From CG1-02-35-72 sp036170135 (GTDB taxonomy: Bacteria; Bacteroidota; Bacteroidia; Flavobacteriales; Flavobacteriaceae), in contig JAVHOP010000003.1 of assembly GCA_036170135.1 (NCBI GenBank), positions 1-22,128 of the forward strand: 22,128 bases of DNA. The letters run 5' to 3'. A program made the position numbers and the translations under genes. Positions 14,049 through 22,128 of the stretch are shown here, one piece after another (within the stretch, counting starts at the first letter, position 1; every line of letters begins with the position of its first letter). Below the pieces are notes generated by a model. It made no database searches, was not told the DNA's origin, and saw only the letters and a list, made by a program, of their open reading frames with translations.

Positions 14049-15902
14049 ATGTGTGGCATTACGGGTTATATCGGTTTTAGAGAAGCATACCCAATCGTAA
14101 TAAACGGATTACGACGTCTAGAATATAGAGGTTACGACAGCGCTGGCGTGGTTTTATACCACAACAACGAGCTTAAACTTTCTAAAACTAAAGGTAAAGT
14201 TTCAGATTTAGAGCTCTTAGTTACTCGCGAAATCGAGACTACTGGAAATATTGGTATCGGTCATACGCGCTGGGCTACGCATGGTATTCCAAATGACATT
14301 AATTCACATCCGCATACCTCACAATCTGGCAATTTAGCTATTGTTCATAATGGTATCATCGAAAATTATGATACCCTTAAAAAAGCATTAATTAAAAGAG
14401 GCTATACTTTTAAAAGCGATACTGATACCGAAGTATTAATCAATTTAATTGAAGAAATCCAAATTACCAAAAAATTAAAGCTCGGCAAAGCCGTTCAATT
14501 AGCTTTACAACAAGTTTTTGGTGCTTATGCCATTGCTGTTTTTGATAAAACAAAACCCAATGAAATTGTGGTGGCGCGACTAGGAAGTCCAATAGCTATA
14601 GGAGTTGGAAAAGATAATTCAGAGTTTTTTATTGCCTCAGATGCTTCTCCTTTTATAGAATATACCAAAGATGCTATTTATTTAGATGATGAAGAAATGG
14701 CCATTATCAGACTTGGGAGAGAGGTACGGGTAAGAAACATAAAAGACGACTTATTAATTACTCCCGACATTCATGAATTAGAGCTCAGCATAGAGCAAAT
14801 TGAAAAAAATGGTTTTGATCATTTTATGTTAAAAGAAATTTTTGAACAACCTAGAGCTATTATTGATACTTATAGAGGACGGATGCTCTCAAATGAAGGC
14901 ATCGTAAAGATGTCGGGAATTGAAGACAATCTCGATCGCATTCTAAATGCCCATCGCATTATTATTGTGGCTTGTGGTACTTCTTGGCACGCAGGTTTGG
15001 TAGCCGAATATTTATTTGAAGACTTAGCCAGGATTCCTGTTGAGGTTGAATATAGTTCTGAATTTAGGTACCGCAATCCAATTATTACAGATAAAGATGT
15101 AGTGATTGCCATTTCACAATCAGGTGAAACCGCCGATACTTTAGCAGCCGTTAAATTAGCAAAATCTAAAGGCGCTTTTGTGTTTGGAATTTGCAATGTG
15201 GTTGGTTCGTCAATTGCGCGCGAGACCCACACCGGCTCTTATACGCACGCCGGTCCAGAAATTGGAGTTGCTTCTACTAAGGCATTCACCACGCAAATAA
15301 CTTTATTAACTATTATCGCTTTAAAATTAGGCTATGCCAATGGCTCATTATCAAAAGAAGTTTTTGAAGATTATCTACATCAATTAGAACTTATTCCTGA
15401 TAAAATTTCGGAAGTCTTAGCAAGCGATGATCATATAAAATACATTGCCTCTATTTATAAAGATGCCACTAACAGTTTATATTTAGGAAGAGGTTATAAT
15501 TTTCCGGTAGCATTAGAAGGCGCATTAAAACTCAAAGAAATTTCTTATATCCATGCCGAAGGTTATCCTGCTGCCGAGATGAAACACGGTCCTATTGCCT
15601 TAATAGACGAAAATATGCCCGTGGTTATTATCGCTACCAGCAATGAGCATTACGACAAATTGGTGAGCAATATTCAGGAGATTAAATCGCGAAACGGAAA
15701 AATTATTGCCATTGTAACCAAAGGCGATACTGTTGTAAAAGGTTTAGCCGACCACGTTATTGAAATACCCAAAACCAAAGACGCATTTTCGCCTTTGTTG
15801 GCAACAATTCCGCTACAATTATTGTCATATCACATTGCGGTCATGCGAGGTTGTAATGTCGACCAGCCAAGGAACTTGGCAAAATCGGTTACGGTGGAAT
15901 AG
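14049..15902 (+). CDS. glmS: Glutamine--fructose-6-phosphate aminotransferase (isomerizing)
   Basis: Makes glucosamine-6-phosphate from fructose-6-phosphate and glutamine, the first step toward UDP-GlcNAc for peptidoglycan and lipopolysaccharide. The N-terminal glutaminase starts MCGITGYIG, so Cys2 becomes the catalytic N-terminal Cys. HTRWATHG, HNGIIENY and SDTDTEVL follow. Two SIS domains carry ACGTSWHAG, SQSGETADTLAA, HAEGYPAAEMKHGPIALI, and the C-terminal DQPRNLAKSVTVE with the conserved Lys. The 617-aa length is normal. No glmS ribozyme is possible here, as only six bases separate it from the DUF4270 stop. Confidence 0.98.
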   Translation: MCGITGYIGFREAYPIVINGLRRLEYRGYDSAGVVLYHNNELKLSKTKGKVSDLELLVTREIETTGNIGIGHTRWATHGIPNDINSHPHTSQSGNLAIVHNGIIENYDTLKKALIKRGYTFKSDTDTEVLINLIEEIQITKKLKLGKAVQLALQQVFGAYAIAVFDKTKPNEIVVARLGSPIAIGVGKDNSEFFIASDASPFIEYTKDAIYLDDEEMAIIRLGREVRVRNIKDDLLITPDIHELELSIEQIEKNGFDHFMLKEIFEQPRAIIDTYRGRMLSNEGIVKMSGIEDNLDRILNAHRIIIVACGTSWHAGLVAEYLFEDLARIPVEVEYSSEFRYRNPIITDKDVVIAISQSGETADTLAAVKLAKSKGAFVFGICNVVGSSIARETHTGSYTHAGPEIGVASTKAFTTQITLLTIIALKLGYANGSLSKEVFEDYLHQLELIPDKISEVLASDDHIKYIASIYKDATNSLYLGRGYNFPVALEGALKLKEISYIHAEGYPAAEMKHGPIALIDENMPVVIIATSNEHYDKLVSNIQEIKSRNGKIIAIVTKGDTVVKGLADHVIEIPKTKDAFSPLLATIPLQLLSYHIAVMRGCNVDQPRNLAKSVTVE

Positions 15903-15945
15903 TTTTCAACGGTTTAAAGTTGATTGACGTTTATAACGCTTTTAT

Positions 15946-15977
15946 TAAGATTTAAACAGCACTTAATCTTATTTTTT
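15946..15977 (+). terminator. Putative terminator after glmS
   Basis: TAAGATT (15946-15952) and AATCTTA (15965-15971) form a perfect 7-bp stem with a 12-base loop, followed by T6 at 15972-15977. The right arm overlaps the stop codon of the convergent OB-fold gene. The T run favours plus-strand termination. Confidence 0.45.
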
Positions 15978-16334
15978 AATTTCAATACTTATCGGATTAA
16001 AAATTTGAGGAATTTGTTTTGGGTCGTTTTTATAAGTCGTTACAGTTCCTTTTATATAAATCACTTTATCCTTTAAATCTTCAATTTTAATATTTAATTT
16101 TTGGAGATAGTTATTGGTAATAACTACTGTAAAAATAGATTCAGGATAGGGTTTTTCTAGGTTTATATAATTGGTGTATTTGCCATTAGACGCCAATCTA
16201 AATGAGGCTACTTTTCCTACAACAATAACTTCTTTATCCATATAATCTTTGGCATTTATAGCCGTAATGGTGTCTTGTTGTGAAAAGCAATTTACTGATA
16301 TTATCAATAAAACGGTAGTTAGTAGAATTTTCAT
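15969..16334 (-). CDS. Secreted OB-fold protein, nuclease-associated type
   Basis: A 121-aa protein with a signal peptide (MKILLTTVLLIISVNCFSQ, cleavage likely after FSQ). The mature part KDYMDKEVIVVGKVASFRLA...TNYINLEKPYPESIFTVVI...KVIYIKGTVTTYK...IPQIFNP follows the pattern of a small OB-fold domain known from secreted nucleases and nucleic-acid-binding proteins (V.GKV, LdKPYP..FTVVI, I.V.G.I..Y.g.PQI). It lies 19 bases downstream of the EEP nuclease gene on the same strand and is probably its operon partner. I infer a periplasmic or extracellular nucleic-acid-binding helper. The Cys in VNC is not in a lipobox context. Confidence 0.75.
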   Translation of the reverse strand: MKILLTTVLLIISVNCFSQQDTITAINAKDYMDKEVIVVGKVASFRLASNGKYTNYINLEKPYPESIFTVVITNNYLQKLNIKIEDLKDKVIYIKGTVTTYKNDPKQIPQIFNPISIEIKK

Positions 16335-16353
16335 TAGGGTGTTTGTTTTTAAA

Positions 16354-17466
16354 TTATTTAATTTCCTTTATCAGATAAATATACACAGGAAAGTGATCGC
16401 TAAAGCCAACTTCATTAGCCGAATGTCTTAAAGGATAACCTTTGTATTGTCCACTAGTTTGAATCATAAAAGGCTTGCTGTAAATTCCTGCTTTCCAATA
16501 ACGGAAAGAAGAATAATCATCTTTAACTAGCGGTTCAGAAACCATAATTTGATCAAAAATATCGCCTGCATCTCTATAAAATAATGAGGCTTTCCCGTCT
16601 TTAGCCATTTGTTCAAAAGGATTATAAATACCAAACACTTCAACTTCCGATTTTTTGAGTTTAGCTCTAATACCTTTTTTGATGCTTTTGTTGTATGCGC
16701 CATCGTTAAAATCGCCCATAGTAATAATTTTTGCATTGGGATTTAATTTATAGATTGAATCCATAATTTTCCGATTTAATCTACCCGCTTCTTCTCTAAA
16801 AGCACTCGTCCGCTTTTCTCCACCAGAGCGTGAAGGCCAGTGGTTTACTAAAATATTAATTTCTTCACCATCAAGCAAACCAGTTACTAACAAAATATCT
16901 CTTGTATAAAAACGGTTGTTATTTGCGACTTCCATTTTATCCAAATCGGCTTTGTCTTGCTCGGTTTCTATTTCTTTTTTAGCGCCTTTTTTCGCTTGTC
17001 CTCTATAAACTAATAACGGAATATTGATAAAACTCGTCGGTTTAAAATAAGCCTTTCTATATAAAAGCCCAACATCAACACCTCTTTTGTCGGGTGAATC
17101 AAAATGGACAATACCGTAATCGCTATCTATAAGATTGGGCTGTTTAATTAAATCTTCAAGAACGCCACGATTTTCAATTTCTGAACATCCTACAAAGGTA
17201 GGCACTTCTTTTTGTTGATCGTTTACGCCAATTTGCATAATAACTCTCGATAGATTTTCGAGTTTTTGACGATATTTTTTACCAGTCCAATGTTGCAATC
17301 CATAAGGTAACCATTCTTCATCAAAATTAGCTTGATTAATCGTGTCAAATAGATTTTCAAAATTATAAAAAGCGACTGTTCTAATCTTGTATTTTTTATC
17401 TTGAGCTTTGATGCTTATAGATAACATGACAATTAATAAAAAACCTAAAAAAATACGAAATCTCAT
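16354..17466 (-). CDS. Secreted endonuclease/exonuclease/phosphatase (EEP) family protein
   Basis: A 370-aa protein with a signal peptide (MRFRIFLGFLLIVMLSISIKAQ, cleavage after KAQ). EEP catalytic motifs appear in order: FYNFENLFD near 33-41 (metal-site Asn), GCSEIENR (metal-binding Glu), ILVNHWPSRSGG (catalytic His region), ITMGDFNDGAYN (Asp/Asn pair) and GFSDHFPVYIYL (C-terminal Asp-His). The metal-dependent phosphodiesterase fold includes DNases, phosphatases and sphingomyelinases. With a signal peptide and an OB-fold partner, an extracytoplasmic nuclease is the likeliest reading, but the substrate is not proven. It is divergent from the TonB receptor gene; a TAACTTTG promoter lies 24 bases upstream. 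Confidence 0.88.
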   Translation of the reverse strand: MRFRIFLGFLLIVMLSISIKAQDKKYKIRTVAFYNFENLFDTINQANFDEEWLPYGLQHWTGKKYRQKLENLSRVIMQIGVNDQQKEVPTFVGCSEIENRGVLEDLIKQPNLIDSDYGIVHFDSPDKRGVDVGLLYRKAYFKPTSFINIPLLVYRGQAKKGAKKEIETEQDKADLDKMEVANNNRFYTRDILLVTGLLDGEEINILVNHWPSRSGGEKRTSAFREEAGRLNRKIMDSIYKLNPNAKIITMGDFNDGAYNKSIKKGIRAKLKKSEVEVFGIYNPFEQMAKDGKASLFYRDAGDIFDQIMVSEPLVKDDYSSFRYWKAGIYSKPFMIQTSGQYKGYPLRHSANEVGFSDHFPVYIYLIKEIK

Positions 17467-17490
17467 ATCTAAACCGCTAACTTATGATTC

Positions 17491-17498
17491 CAAAGTTA
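17491..17498 (-). promoter_or_regulatory. Promoter -7 element for the EEP nuclease / OB-fold operon
   Basis: Minus strand TAACTTTG, perfect TAnnTTTG, 24 bases upstream of the start. It lies in the short inverted repeat AAAGTT/AACTTT (17492-17508), which might be an operator or chance. Confidence 0.5.
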
Positions 17499-17593
17499 AA
17501 TAAACTTTAGGTTTTAAAATGTTAAAAACAACAATCTCTCTTCTGCAAAATTTTGCTTAAATAGAAATTAAACTCAAAAACTATTTGTAAATG

Positions 17594-17623
17594 TTTGAAT
17601 TTCAATATTTTTTTGTAGATTTA
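17594..17623 (+). promoter_or_regulatory. Probable promoter for the TonB-dependent receptor operon
   Basis: TTTG at 17594-17597, 18-base spacer, TAGATTTA at 17616-17623 (seven of eight to TAnnTTTG). The start codon is 47 bases downstream. Confidence 0.4.
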
Positions 17624-17670
17624 CTTCCCCTCATTTATTTCACTCTCATAGTGACTAATCAACTTTAAAT

Positions 17671-20436
17671 ATGAAAAGACTACTTTTTAGTACCTTAATG
17701 GTCATGCAAGTGGTGTTTAGTTTCAGTCAATCAAATGCTGGTGTTACTGGTAAAATTATTGATTCTAAAACACTAAAACCGATAGAAAGCGCTATTGCCT
17801 CTATTCAAAACACAAATTTATCACAGTTATCAGATTCTCGTGGAAAATTTGCATTAACCAATGTTGCTGATGGAAACCAATTCCTGCTTATTAAAGGCAA
17901 TGGTTACCGCGATTTGATAATTCAAATAAAAATTATTAATGGGGAACTATTGGATTTGGGCGAAATTGCTTTTGAAGAAGACCTTACCCAAGAAAAATTA
18001 TCTGGGTTAATAACCTTATCAGAAAATGACTTAACCGATGATAATAATAACTCAGAGAGTACAACCGGAATGCTTCAAGCAACTAGAGATGCCTTTTTAC
18101 AAGCTGCAGCCTATAATTTTGGGCAAGCGCGATTTAGTGTAAGGGGTCTCGACAACAAATATGCCTCGGTAATGATAAATGGCATTTCTATGAATAAAGT
18201 TGCCGACGGCAGACCGCAATATAACGACTGGGGTGGCTTAAACGACGCTACAAGAAACCAAGAATTTACCAATGGTTCTGCGCCTTCTGATTATACCTTT
18301 GGCGGAATTGCAGGTACTCAAGAAATAAACACACGGGCTTCTATTTACCGGCCAGGGACTAGAATATCTTATTTAAATACCAATACCAATTACAGCAGTA
18401 GAACCATGGCAACTCATGCTTCTGGTATGAATACAAGCGGTTGGTCCTATGTGATTTCGGCAAGCAGACGCTGGGCGCAAAATGGTTACTACGAAGGTAC
18501 CAACTACAGTGCCAACTCATTATTTGCCAGTGTTGAAAAAAAGTTAAACGATACCCAAAGTCTGAATTTTACCGCTATTTACGCCCAAAACAAACGCGCT
18601 AAAAATTCGCCAAATACAGCCGAATTATCTGATTTAGCAGGAATTAAATACAATTCTTATTGGGGAAATCAAGAAGGTGAAAAAAGAAATTCGAGAGTTA
18701 AAGAAACCGAAGAACCTTTGTTTATGTTGTCACATTTTTGGAAAGTAAATCCAAAAACAAATTTAACCACCACTTTTGCTTATCAAATAGGGCAAATAGG
18801 TAATAGCCGTATCGATTATTCAAAAGCCGATAATCCTGACCCAACCTATTACCGAAAGCTTCCCAGTTACTATTCCAATTCTTTTTTAAACGGCGTTTAT
18901 ACAGGTAATACGCTAGAGAATATAGCGAATGCTGATGCTACACGTATCAATTTTTTGGCAAATCGCCAATTAAATTGGAATGAAATTTACCGTGTAAATC
19001 AAGAAAATTTGACTAACGGAAGCCGATTTGTATTATATGAAGATAGAAATGACGAAAATATCGCCACCGTTAACACCAATTTATCTTCACAAATTTCGGA
19101 TAATATTTTAATGACGGCTGGGGCAAACTATTCTCAATCATCAGCAAAGAATTTTAAAAATTTACTAGACCTACTAGGCGGCACCTTTTATACTGATATC
19201 AGCACTTTTGGTTTAAACGTAGATCAGCAACAATCTGATTTAAATAATCCATCTAGAAGGGTGGCTAAAAATGACACTTATGGCTATAATTTCAATCTTG
19301 ACGTTAAAAAATTAGATGCATTTACCCAGTTTAAATTTGTTTACAACAAAGTAGATTTTTATTTGGCACAAACCTTTTCGCGCTCTAGTTATCAAAGAGA
19401 AGGCTTTTATAAAAATGGGTATTATCCATCAAACTCCTTGGGTAAAAGCAAAAAAATAACATTCGATAATTTCGGCTTTAAAGGTGGCATGACTTATAAA
19501 TTAACCGGACGTAATTTTATAGACCTTAACGGAATTTATATGACAAAAGCGCCCAATGCGAAAGATATTTTTCCAAATGCTCGTGTAAACAATTCCCCTA
19601 CCGAAGGTCTTATGAGCGAGACCATTAGAGGGGTTGATTTGAGTTATATCTTAAAAGCGCCACAATTCAAAGCGCGGTTTACGGGCTACTTTTCCGAAAC
19701 CTTAAACGCAACCGATATTAATTTTTATTATGCCGATGCGGTTAGCAATAGTGGAAACGGCGCTTTTGTATCGGAAGTTGTAACCGGTATCAACAAAAAA
19801 AATATGGGAATTGAAACGGGTCTTGAATATCAATTGACCTCAACAATAAAGCTAACAGGAGTAGCTGCTTATGGCGATTACACCATTACAAATAATCCGA
19901 ATGTCCATTTAACTGATGACGCTTCGTCAACAATAATAAATTATGGAGAAACAAAATTAGCTGGTTTAAAACAGTCTGGAATGCCACAAAAAGCTTATTC
20001 GGTTGGAATAGAATATCGAGATCCAAAATTTTGGTGGGTATCGTTAAATGCTAATTATTTGACCGATAATTATCTCGATGTATCTTCTATTAAAAGAACT
20101 GATAATTTTTATACAAGTATCGATAATGCCGGTATAACAATAGATCAAACTTTGGCAGATGGCTATTTAAAACAAGAGAGATTAAACTCTTTTTATCTGG
20201 TTAATTTGGTCGGTGGAAAAACTTGGCTTATCAAAGGAAAAACCTTAGGTCTTTTTGCAAATGTCAATAATATTTTTGATGCAACCTATAAAACAGGTGG
20301 CTTTGAACAATCTAGAAATGCTACTTACAGACAAGAATTTGAAGACCATCAAAGCCCTGGTGCAAGTGTTTTTGCTCCAAAATATTTTTATGGATACGGT
20401 AGAACCTTTATGGTAAATATTTATTTAACCTTCTAA
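17671..20436 (+). CDS. TonB-dependent outer-membrane receptor with N-terminal carboxypeptidase-like regulatory domain
   Basis: A 921-aa outer-membrane transporter. Signal peptide MKRLLFSTLMVMQVVFSFSQ, then a CarboxypepD_reg-like beta-sandwich at about 23-95 (GVTGKIIDSKTLKPIESAIASI...DSRGKFALTNV). The plug follows, with ARFSVRGLDNKYASVMINGISMN and FGGIAGTQEINTRAS near residues 150-225. The rest is a beta-barrel with many aromatic-ended strands, closing with YGYGRTFMVNIYLTF and a C-terminal Phe as expected for barrel insertion. It is not SusC-like by partner: the next gene is a DUF5689 lipoprotein, not SusD. The substrate is not shown by sequence; the divergent secreted nuclease and OB-fold genes suggest nucleic-acid or phosphate-ester material. 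Confidence 0.92.
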   Translation: MKRLLFSTLMVMQVVFSFSQSNAGVTGKIIDSKTLKPIESAIASIQNTNLSQLSDSRGKFALTNVADGNQFLLIKGNGYRDLIIQIKIINGELLDLGEIAFEEDLTQEKLSGLITLSENDLTDDNNNSESTTGMLQATRDAFLQAAAYNFGQARFSVRGLDNKYASVMINGISMNKVADGRPQYNDWGGLNDATRNQEFTNGSAPSDYTFGGIAGTQEINTRASIYRPGTRISYLNTNTNYSSRTMATHASGMNTSGWSYVISASRRWAQNGYYEGTNYSANSLFASVEKKLNDTQSLNFTAIYAQNKRAKNSPNTAELSDLAGIKYNSYWGNQEGEKRNSRVKETEEPLFMLSHFWKVNPKTNLTTTFAYQIGQIGNSRIDYSKADNPDPTYYRKLPSYYSNSFLNGVYTGNTLENIANADATRINFLANRQLNWNEIYRVNQENLTNGSRFVLYEDRNDENIATVNTNLSSQISDNILMTAGANYSQSSAKNFKNLLDLLGGTFYTDISTFGLNVDQQQSDLNNPSRRVAKNDTYGYNFNLDVKKLDAFTQFKFVYNKVDFYLAQTFSRSSYQREGFYKNGYYPSNSLGKSKKITFDNFGFKGGMTYKLTGRNFIDLNGIYMTKAPNAKDIFPNARVNNSPTEGLMSETIRGVDLSYILKAPQFKARFTGYFSETLNATDINFYYADAVSNSGNGAFVSEVVTGINKKNMGIETGLEYQLTSTIKLTGVAAYGDYTITNNPNVHLTDDASSTIINYGETKLAGLKQSGMPQKAYSVGIEYRDPKFWWVSLNANYLTDNYLDVSSIKRTDNFYTSIDNAGITIDQTLADGYLKQERLNSFYLVNLVGGKTWLIKGKTLGLFANVNNIFDATYKTGGFEQSRNATYRQEFEDHQSPGASVFAPKYFYGYGRTFMVNIYLTF

Positions 20437-20446
20437 AAATAACGTT

Positions 20447-21808
20447 ATGAAAAATATATCCAAAAATTTTATTGTTCTGGCACTTATATCAAATCTATTG
20501 ATGAGTTGTGTGAACGATACTTTTAATATTCCTCTTCAGGGAAATTGCATCAATCCAAACTTGGCAAAAACCAAAGAAGTTGCCAATATTTATGAGCTTG
20601 CAACAAATTCAACCAAAATTTATACCGATGATGATATTATTGAAGCCTATGTTATTTCAAGCGATGAAGGGGGAAATTTTTATAAAAGCATGTACTTTCA
20701 GCCCATTGACGGCACTAAAGGATTTAACCTTTCGGTTGACGAAGTCAACACTTACAGTAAAAATTTACAACCTGGCAGAAAAGTACTTTTAAAACTTAAA
20801 GACTTGGCATTTGCAAATCCGACAACTTTTGGCAGAGGCTTGATTTTTGGCGCGCCTCAAACCGATATTTTTGCCGTTGACCGCTTATCAGTTTTAACCT
20901 ATAAAAACTTCTTAATACCTACTTGCGATGTGATTAACGAAGATGAAATTGTACACCTCATTACTTTGACTCAAGCTAGCAATGACGCCTACTTAAATAC
21001 TTTAGTTGAGATTGATGATGTGCAATTTAGCGATGAAGCTTCGGGCGGAACTTATGATAATGATAGAACTGATGATTATGATTCGAGTATTTTTATCACA
21101 AATGGGACCAATTCGCTTACAGTTAGAACAAGCCGATTTGCCAATTTTGCCGGCTTTAAAGTGCCAGCAGGTAAAGGAAAAATAAGAGGGGTCTTATCGC
21201 GTTATAATTCAACTTACCAAATTATTTTAAGAACTGAACGAGATGTAAATATGCCAAACCCTAGAACCGATTATAGTTTACCTATCGGTGGATCAGACAT
21301 TCAATATTTGCCCACTTTTACTGAGAATTTTGAAAGTTATGCCACTTCAACTAGTGGCGCAATCTTCCCAAAATATGTAAACGATGCTTTTATTGGTTCA
21401 AGATATTGGGACGTGAAATCGTTTAGTGATAATAAATACATCCAAATGACGTCGTTCGGATCTGGCGGAAACAACAAAACTTATTTGGCTATGCCTATCG
21501 CCTTCACACCGGGCAATAAATTATCATTTAAATCTAAAGACGGCTATTTTAAAGGCGCTGTTTTAAAAGTTTATTATTCTACAAATTATGTTCCGGGTGG
21601 CGATATAAGCCAAGCAACACTTGTTGATATTACTGCAAGTTTTGCCATTTCTAACGGTACAACCGCTGGTTACGCATCTAATTTTACAAATAGTGGAGCC
21701 TATATTATTCCGTCAAGTTTAACTGGAAATGGTTTCTTTATTTTTGAATATTCGGGTACTTTGAGCCTTACAACAACAATACAAATTGATGATATTATTG
21801 TTAATTAG
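20447..21808 (+). CDS. DUF5689 lipoprotein with C-terminal jelly-roll-like domain
   Basis: A 453-aa lipoprotein with a clear signal: MKNISKNFIVLALISNLLMSC, lipobox LMSC with Cys21. The N-terminal half (about 35-265) has the DUF5689 pattern, including DDDIIEAYVISSDEGGNFYKSMYFQP, LQPGRKVLLKLKDL and GVLSRYNSTYQIILRTERDV, which reads like two OB-type beta barrels. The C-terminal half (about 280-453) contains FTENFESY, YWDVKSFSDNKYIQM, YFKGAVLKVYYSTNY and a final IQIDDIIVN, the form of cleaved-adhesin/choice-of-anchor domains. It follows the receptor by ten bases and probably forms its surface-exposed partner. Function of the family is unknown to me. The operon ends here at a strong terminator. 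Confidence 0.85.
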   Translation: MKNISKNFIVLALISNLLMSCVNDTFNIPLQGNCINPNLAKTKEVANIYELATNSTKIYTDDDIIEAYVISSDEGGNFYKSMYFQPIDGTKGFNLSVDEVNTYSKNLQPGRKVLLKLKDLAFANPTTFGRGLIFGAPQTDIFAVDRLSVLTYKNFLIPTCDVINEDEIVHLITLTQASNDAYLNTLVEIDDVQFSDEASGGTYDNDRTDDYDSSIFITNGTNSLTVRTSRFANFAGFKVPAGKGKIRGVLSRYNSTYQIILRTERDVNMPNPRTDYSLPIGGSDIQYLPTFTENFESYATSTSGAIFPKYVNDAFIGSRYWDVKSFSDNKYIQMTSFGSGGNNKTYLAMPIAFTPGNKLSFKSKDGYFKGAVLKVYYSTNYVPGGDISQATLVDITASFAISNGTTAGYASNFTNSGAYIIPSSLTGNGFFIFEYSGTLSLTTTIQIDDIIVN

Positions 21809-21826
21809 GGGGCACAAATAAATTTT

Positions 21827-21853
21827 AAAAGGCTTCTCTTTTAGAAGCCTTTT
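21827..21853 (+). terminator. Strong intrinsic terminator after the DUF5689 gene
   Basis: AAAAGGCTTCT (21827-21837) and AGAAGCCTTTT (21843-21853) form a perfect 11-bp stem around a 5-base loop. The arms end in A4/T4, so the structure could work in both directions. Confidence 0.85.
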
Positions 21854-22128
21854 GCAAAAAATAATAACCAATTATAACAGTAAAATGTTTTCTGAACATC
21901 AAAAAATTGTTTTTAAACTAAAAAAATTATTTGAGATCCTTATTCTAAATTCAACAACAAACTTACAAGGCAATATGTCCCTAAAAAAATTAATTTCAAT
22001 CTAATAAAAAATCAAACTATTAATATGAGTGTAAGTAAATTGACTTTTAGGCCAAAAAAATTGTGGCAACACAAAACCCCTAATGCAGTATTGGTATTTA
22101 ATTTTTACCACAATGTTGAACTTAGTTT
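21854..22128. other. Intergenic end of window, no supported gene
   Basis: About 275 AT-rich bases follow the terminator. A frame opens with ATG at 22025 on the plus strand (MSVSKLTFRPKKLWQHKTPN...) and runs off the window after 34 codons, but a minus-strand frame is open over the same bases and neither has a promoter or recognisable motif. It may be the start of a downstream gene; I cannot support it. Confidence 0.4.

Noticed and set aside
14870..15232. Minus-strand frame opposite glmS (120 aa)
   Set aside because: Shadow of the SIS-domain coding sequence; no independent evidence.
17671..21808. SusC/SusD polysaccharide utilisation pair
   Set aside because: The partner is a DUF5689 lipoprotein, not SusD, and no glycoside hydrolase is nearby.
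22025..22128. Partial gene starting at ATG 22025
   Set aside because: Only 34 codons are visible, the opposite strand is also open, and no promoter or motif supports it.

Overview
The window is an AT-rich chromosomal segment from a Bacteroidota bacterium, most likely a member of the Flavobacteriaceae. Three things support this. Most transcription units start at a Bacteroidota-type promoter (TAnnTTTG at -7, sometimes with an upstream TTTG), with A-rich leaders instead of clear Shine-Dalgarno sites. The gene content is typical of the group: mevalonate-pathway genes, a GYDIA-type GHMP kinase, DUF4270, DUF5689 and TonB-receptor/lipoprotein pairs. Gene order also fits: panC divergent from a short GT5 protein, then DUF4270 and glmS. 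All assignments come from reading motifs; no database search was run.

Layout. (1) 63-1402: an RluB/RsuA-type pseudouridine synthase (minus strand) whose N-terminus is a 22-residue tandem repeat, then tRNA-Thr(CGU). (2) 1407-4811: isoprenoid block on the minus strand (UbiA prenyltransferase, mevalonate kinase, diphosphomevalonate decarboxylase), with a small conserved-looking gene reading away from interleaved divergent promoters. (3) 4890-8672: an arsenic-resistance cluster on the plus strand: GDCCVxC-type Cys-rich protein, ArsR, small thioredoxin with a Cys/His-rich tail, thioredoxin-type arsenate reductase, ACR3 arsenite pump and a YraQ/ArsP-like permease. It has two near-identical palindromic operators and a hairpin terminator at the end of arsR. 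(4) 8667-11552: minus strand GYDIA-type GHMP kinase (a candidate for the missing phosphomevalonate kinase), YbhN-type membrane protein and panC. (5) 11657-15902: plus-strand operon of a short GT5 glycogen/starch synthase-like protein, DUF4270 lipoprotein and glmS. (6) 15969-17466: minus-strand operon of a secreted EEP-family nuclease/phosphatase and a secreted OB-fold protein, divergent from (7) 17671-21808: a TonB-dependent receptor and a DUF5689 lipoprotein, closed by a strong terminator. The last 275 bases hold no gene I can support.

How the parts work together. Blocks 2 and 4 together carry three GHMP-fold enzymes, enough for the mevalonate-to-isopentenyl-diphosphate steps if the GYDIA kinase phosphorylates mevalonate phosphate. 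The arsenic cluster lies between them and looks like an insertion. In that cluster arsenate is reduced by ArsC, presumably recycled by the adjacent thioredoxin, and arsenite leaves through ACR3; the permease may export organoarsenicals. Blocks 6 and 7 look like one surface system: secreted phosphodiesterase/nuclease, OB-fold helper, surface lipoprotein and outer-membrane transporter, suggesting uptake of nucleic-acid or phosphate-ester material.

The most interesting points are the C-terminal vicinal cysteine pairs on three consecutive ars-cluster proteins, the metallothionein-like tail on the thioredoxin, the candidate phosphomevalonate kinase, the nuclease/OB-fold/TonB locus, and the half-length glycogen-synthase-like protein tied to DUF4270 and glmS.
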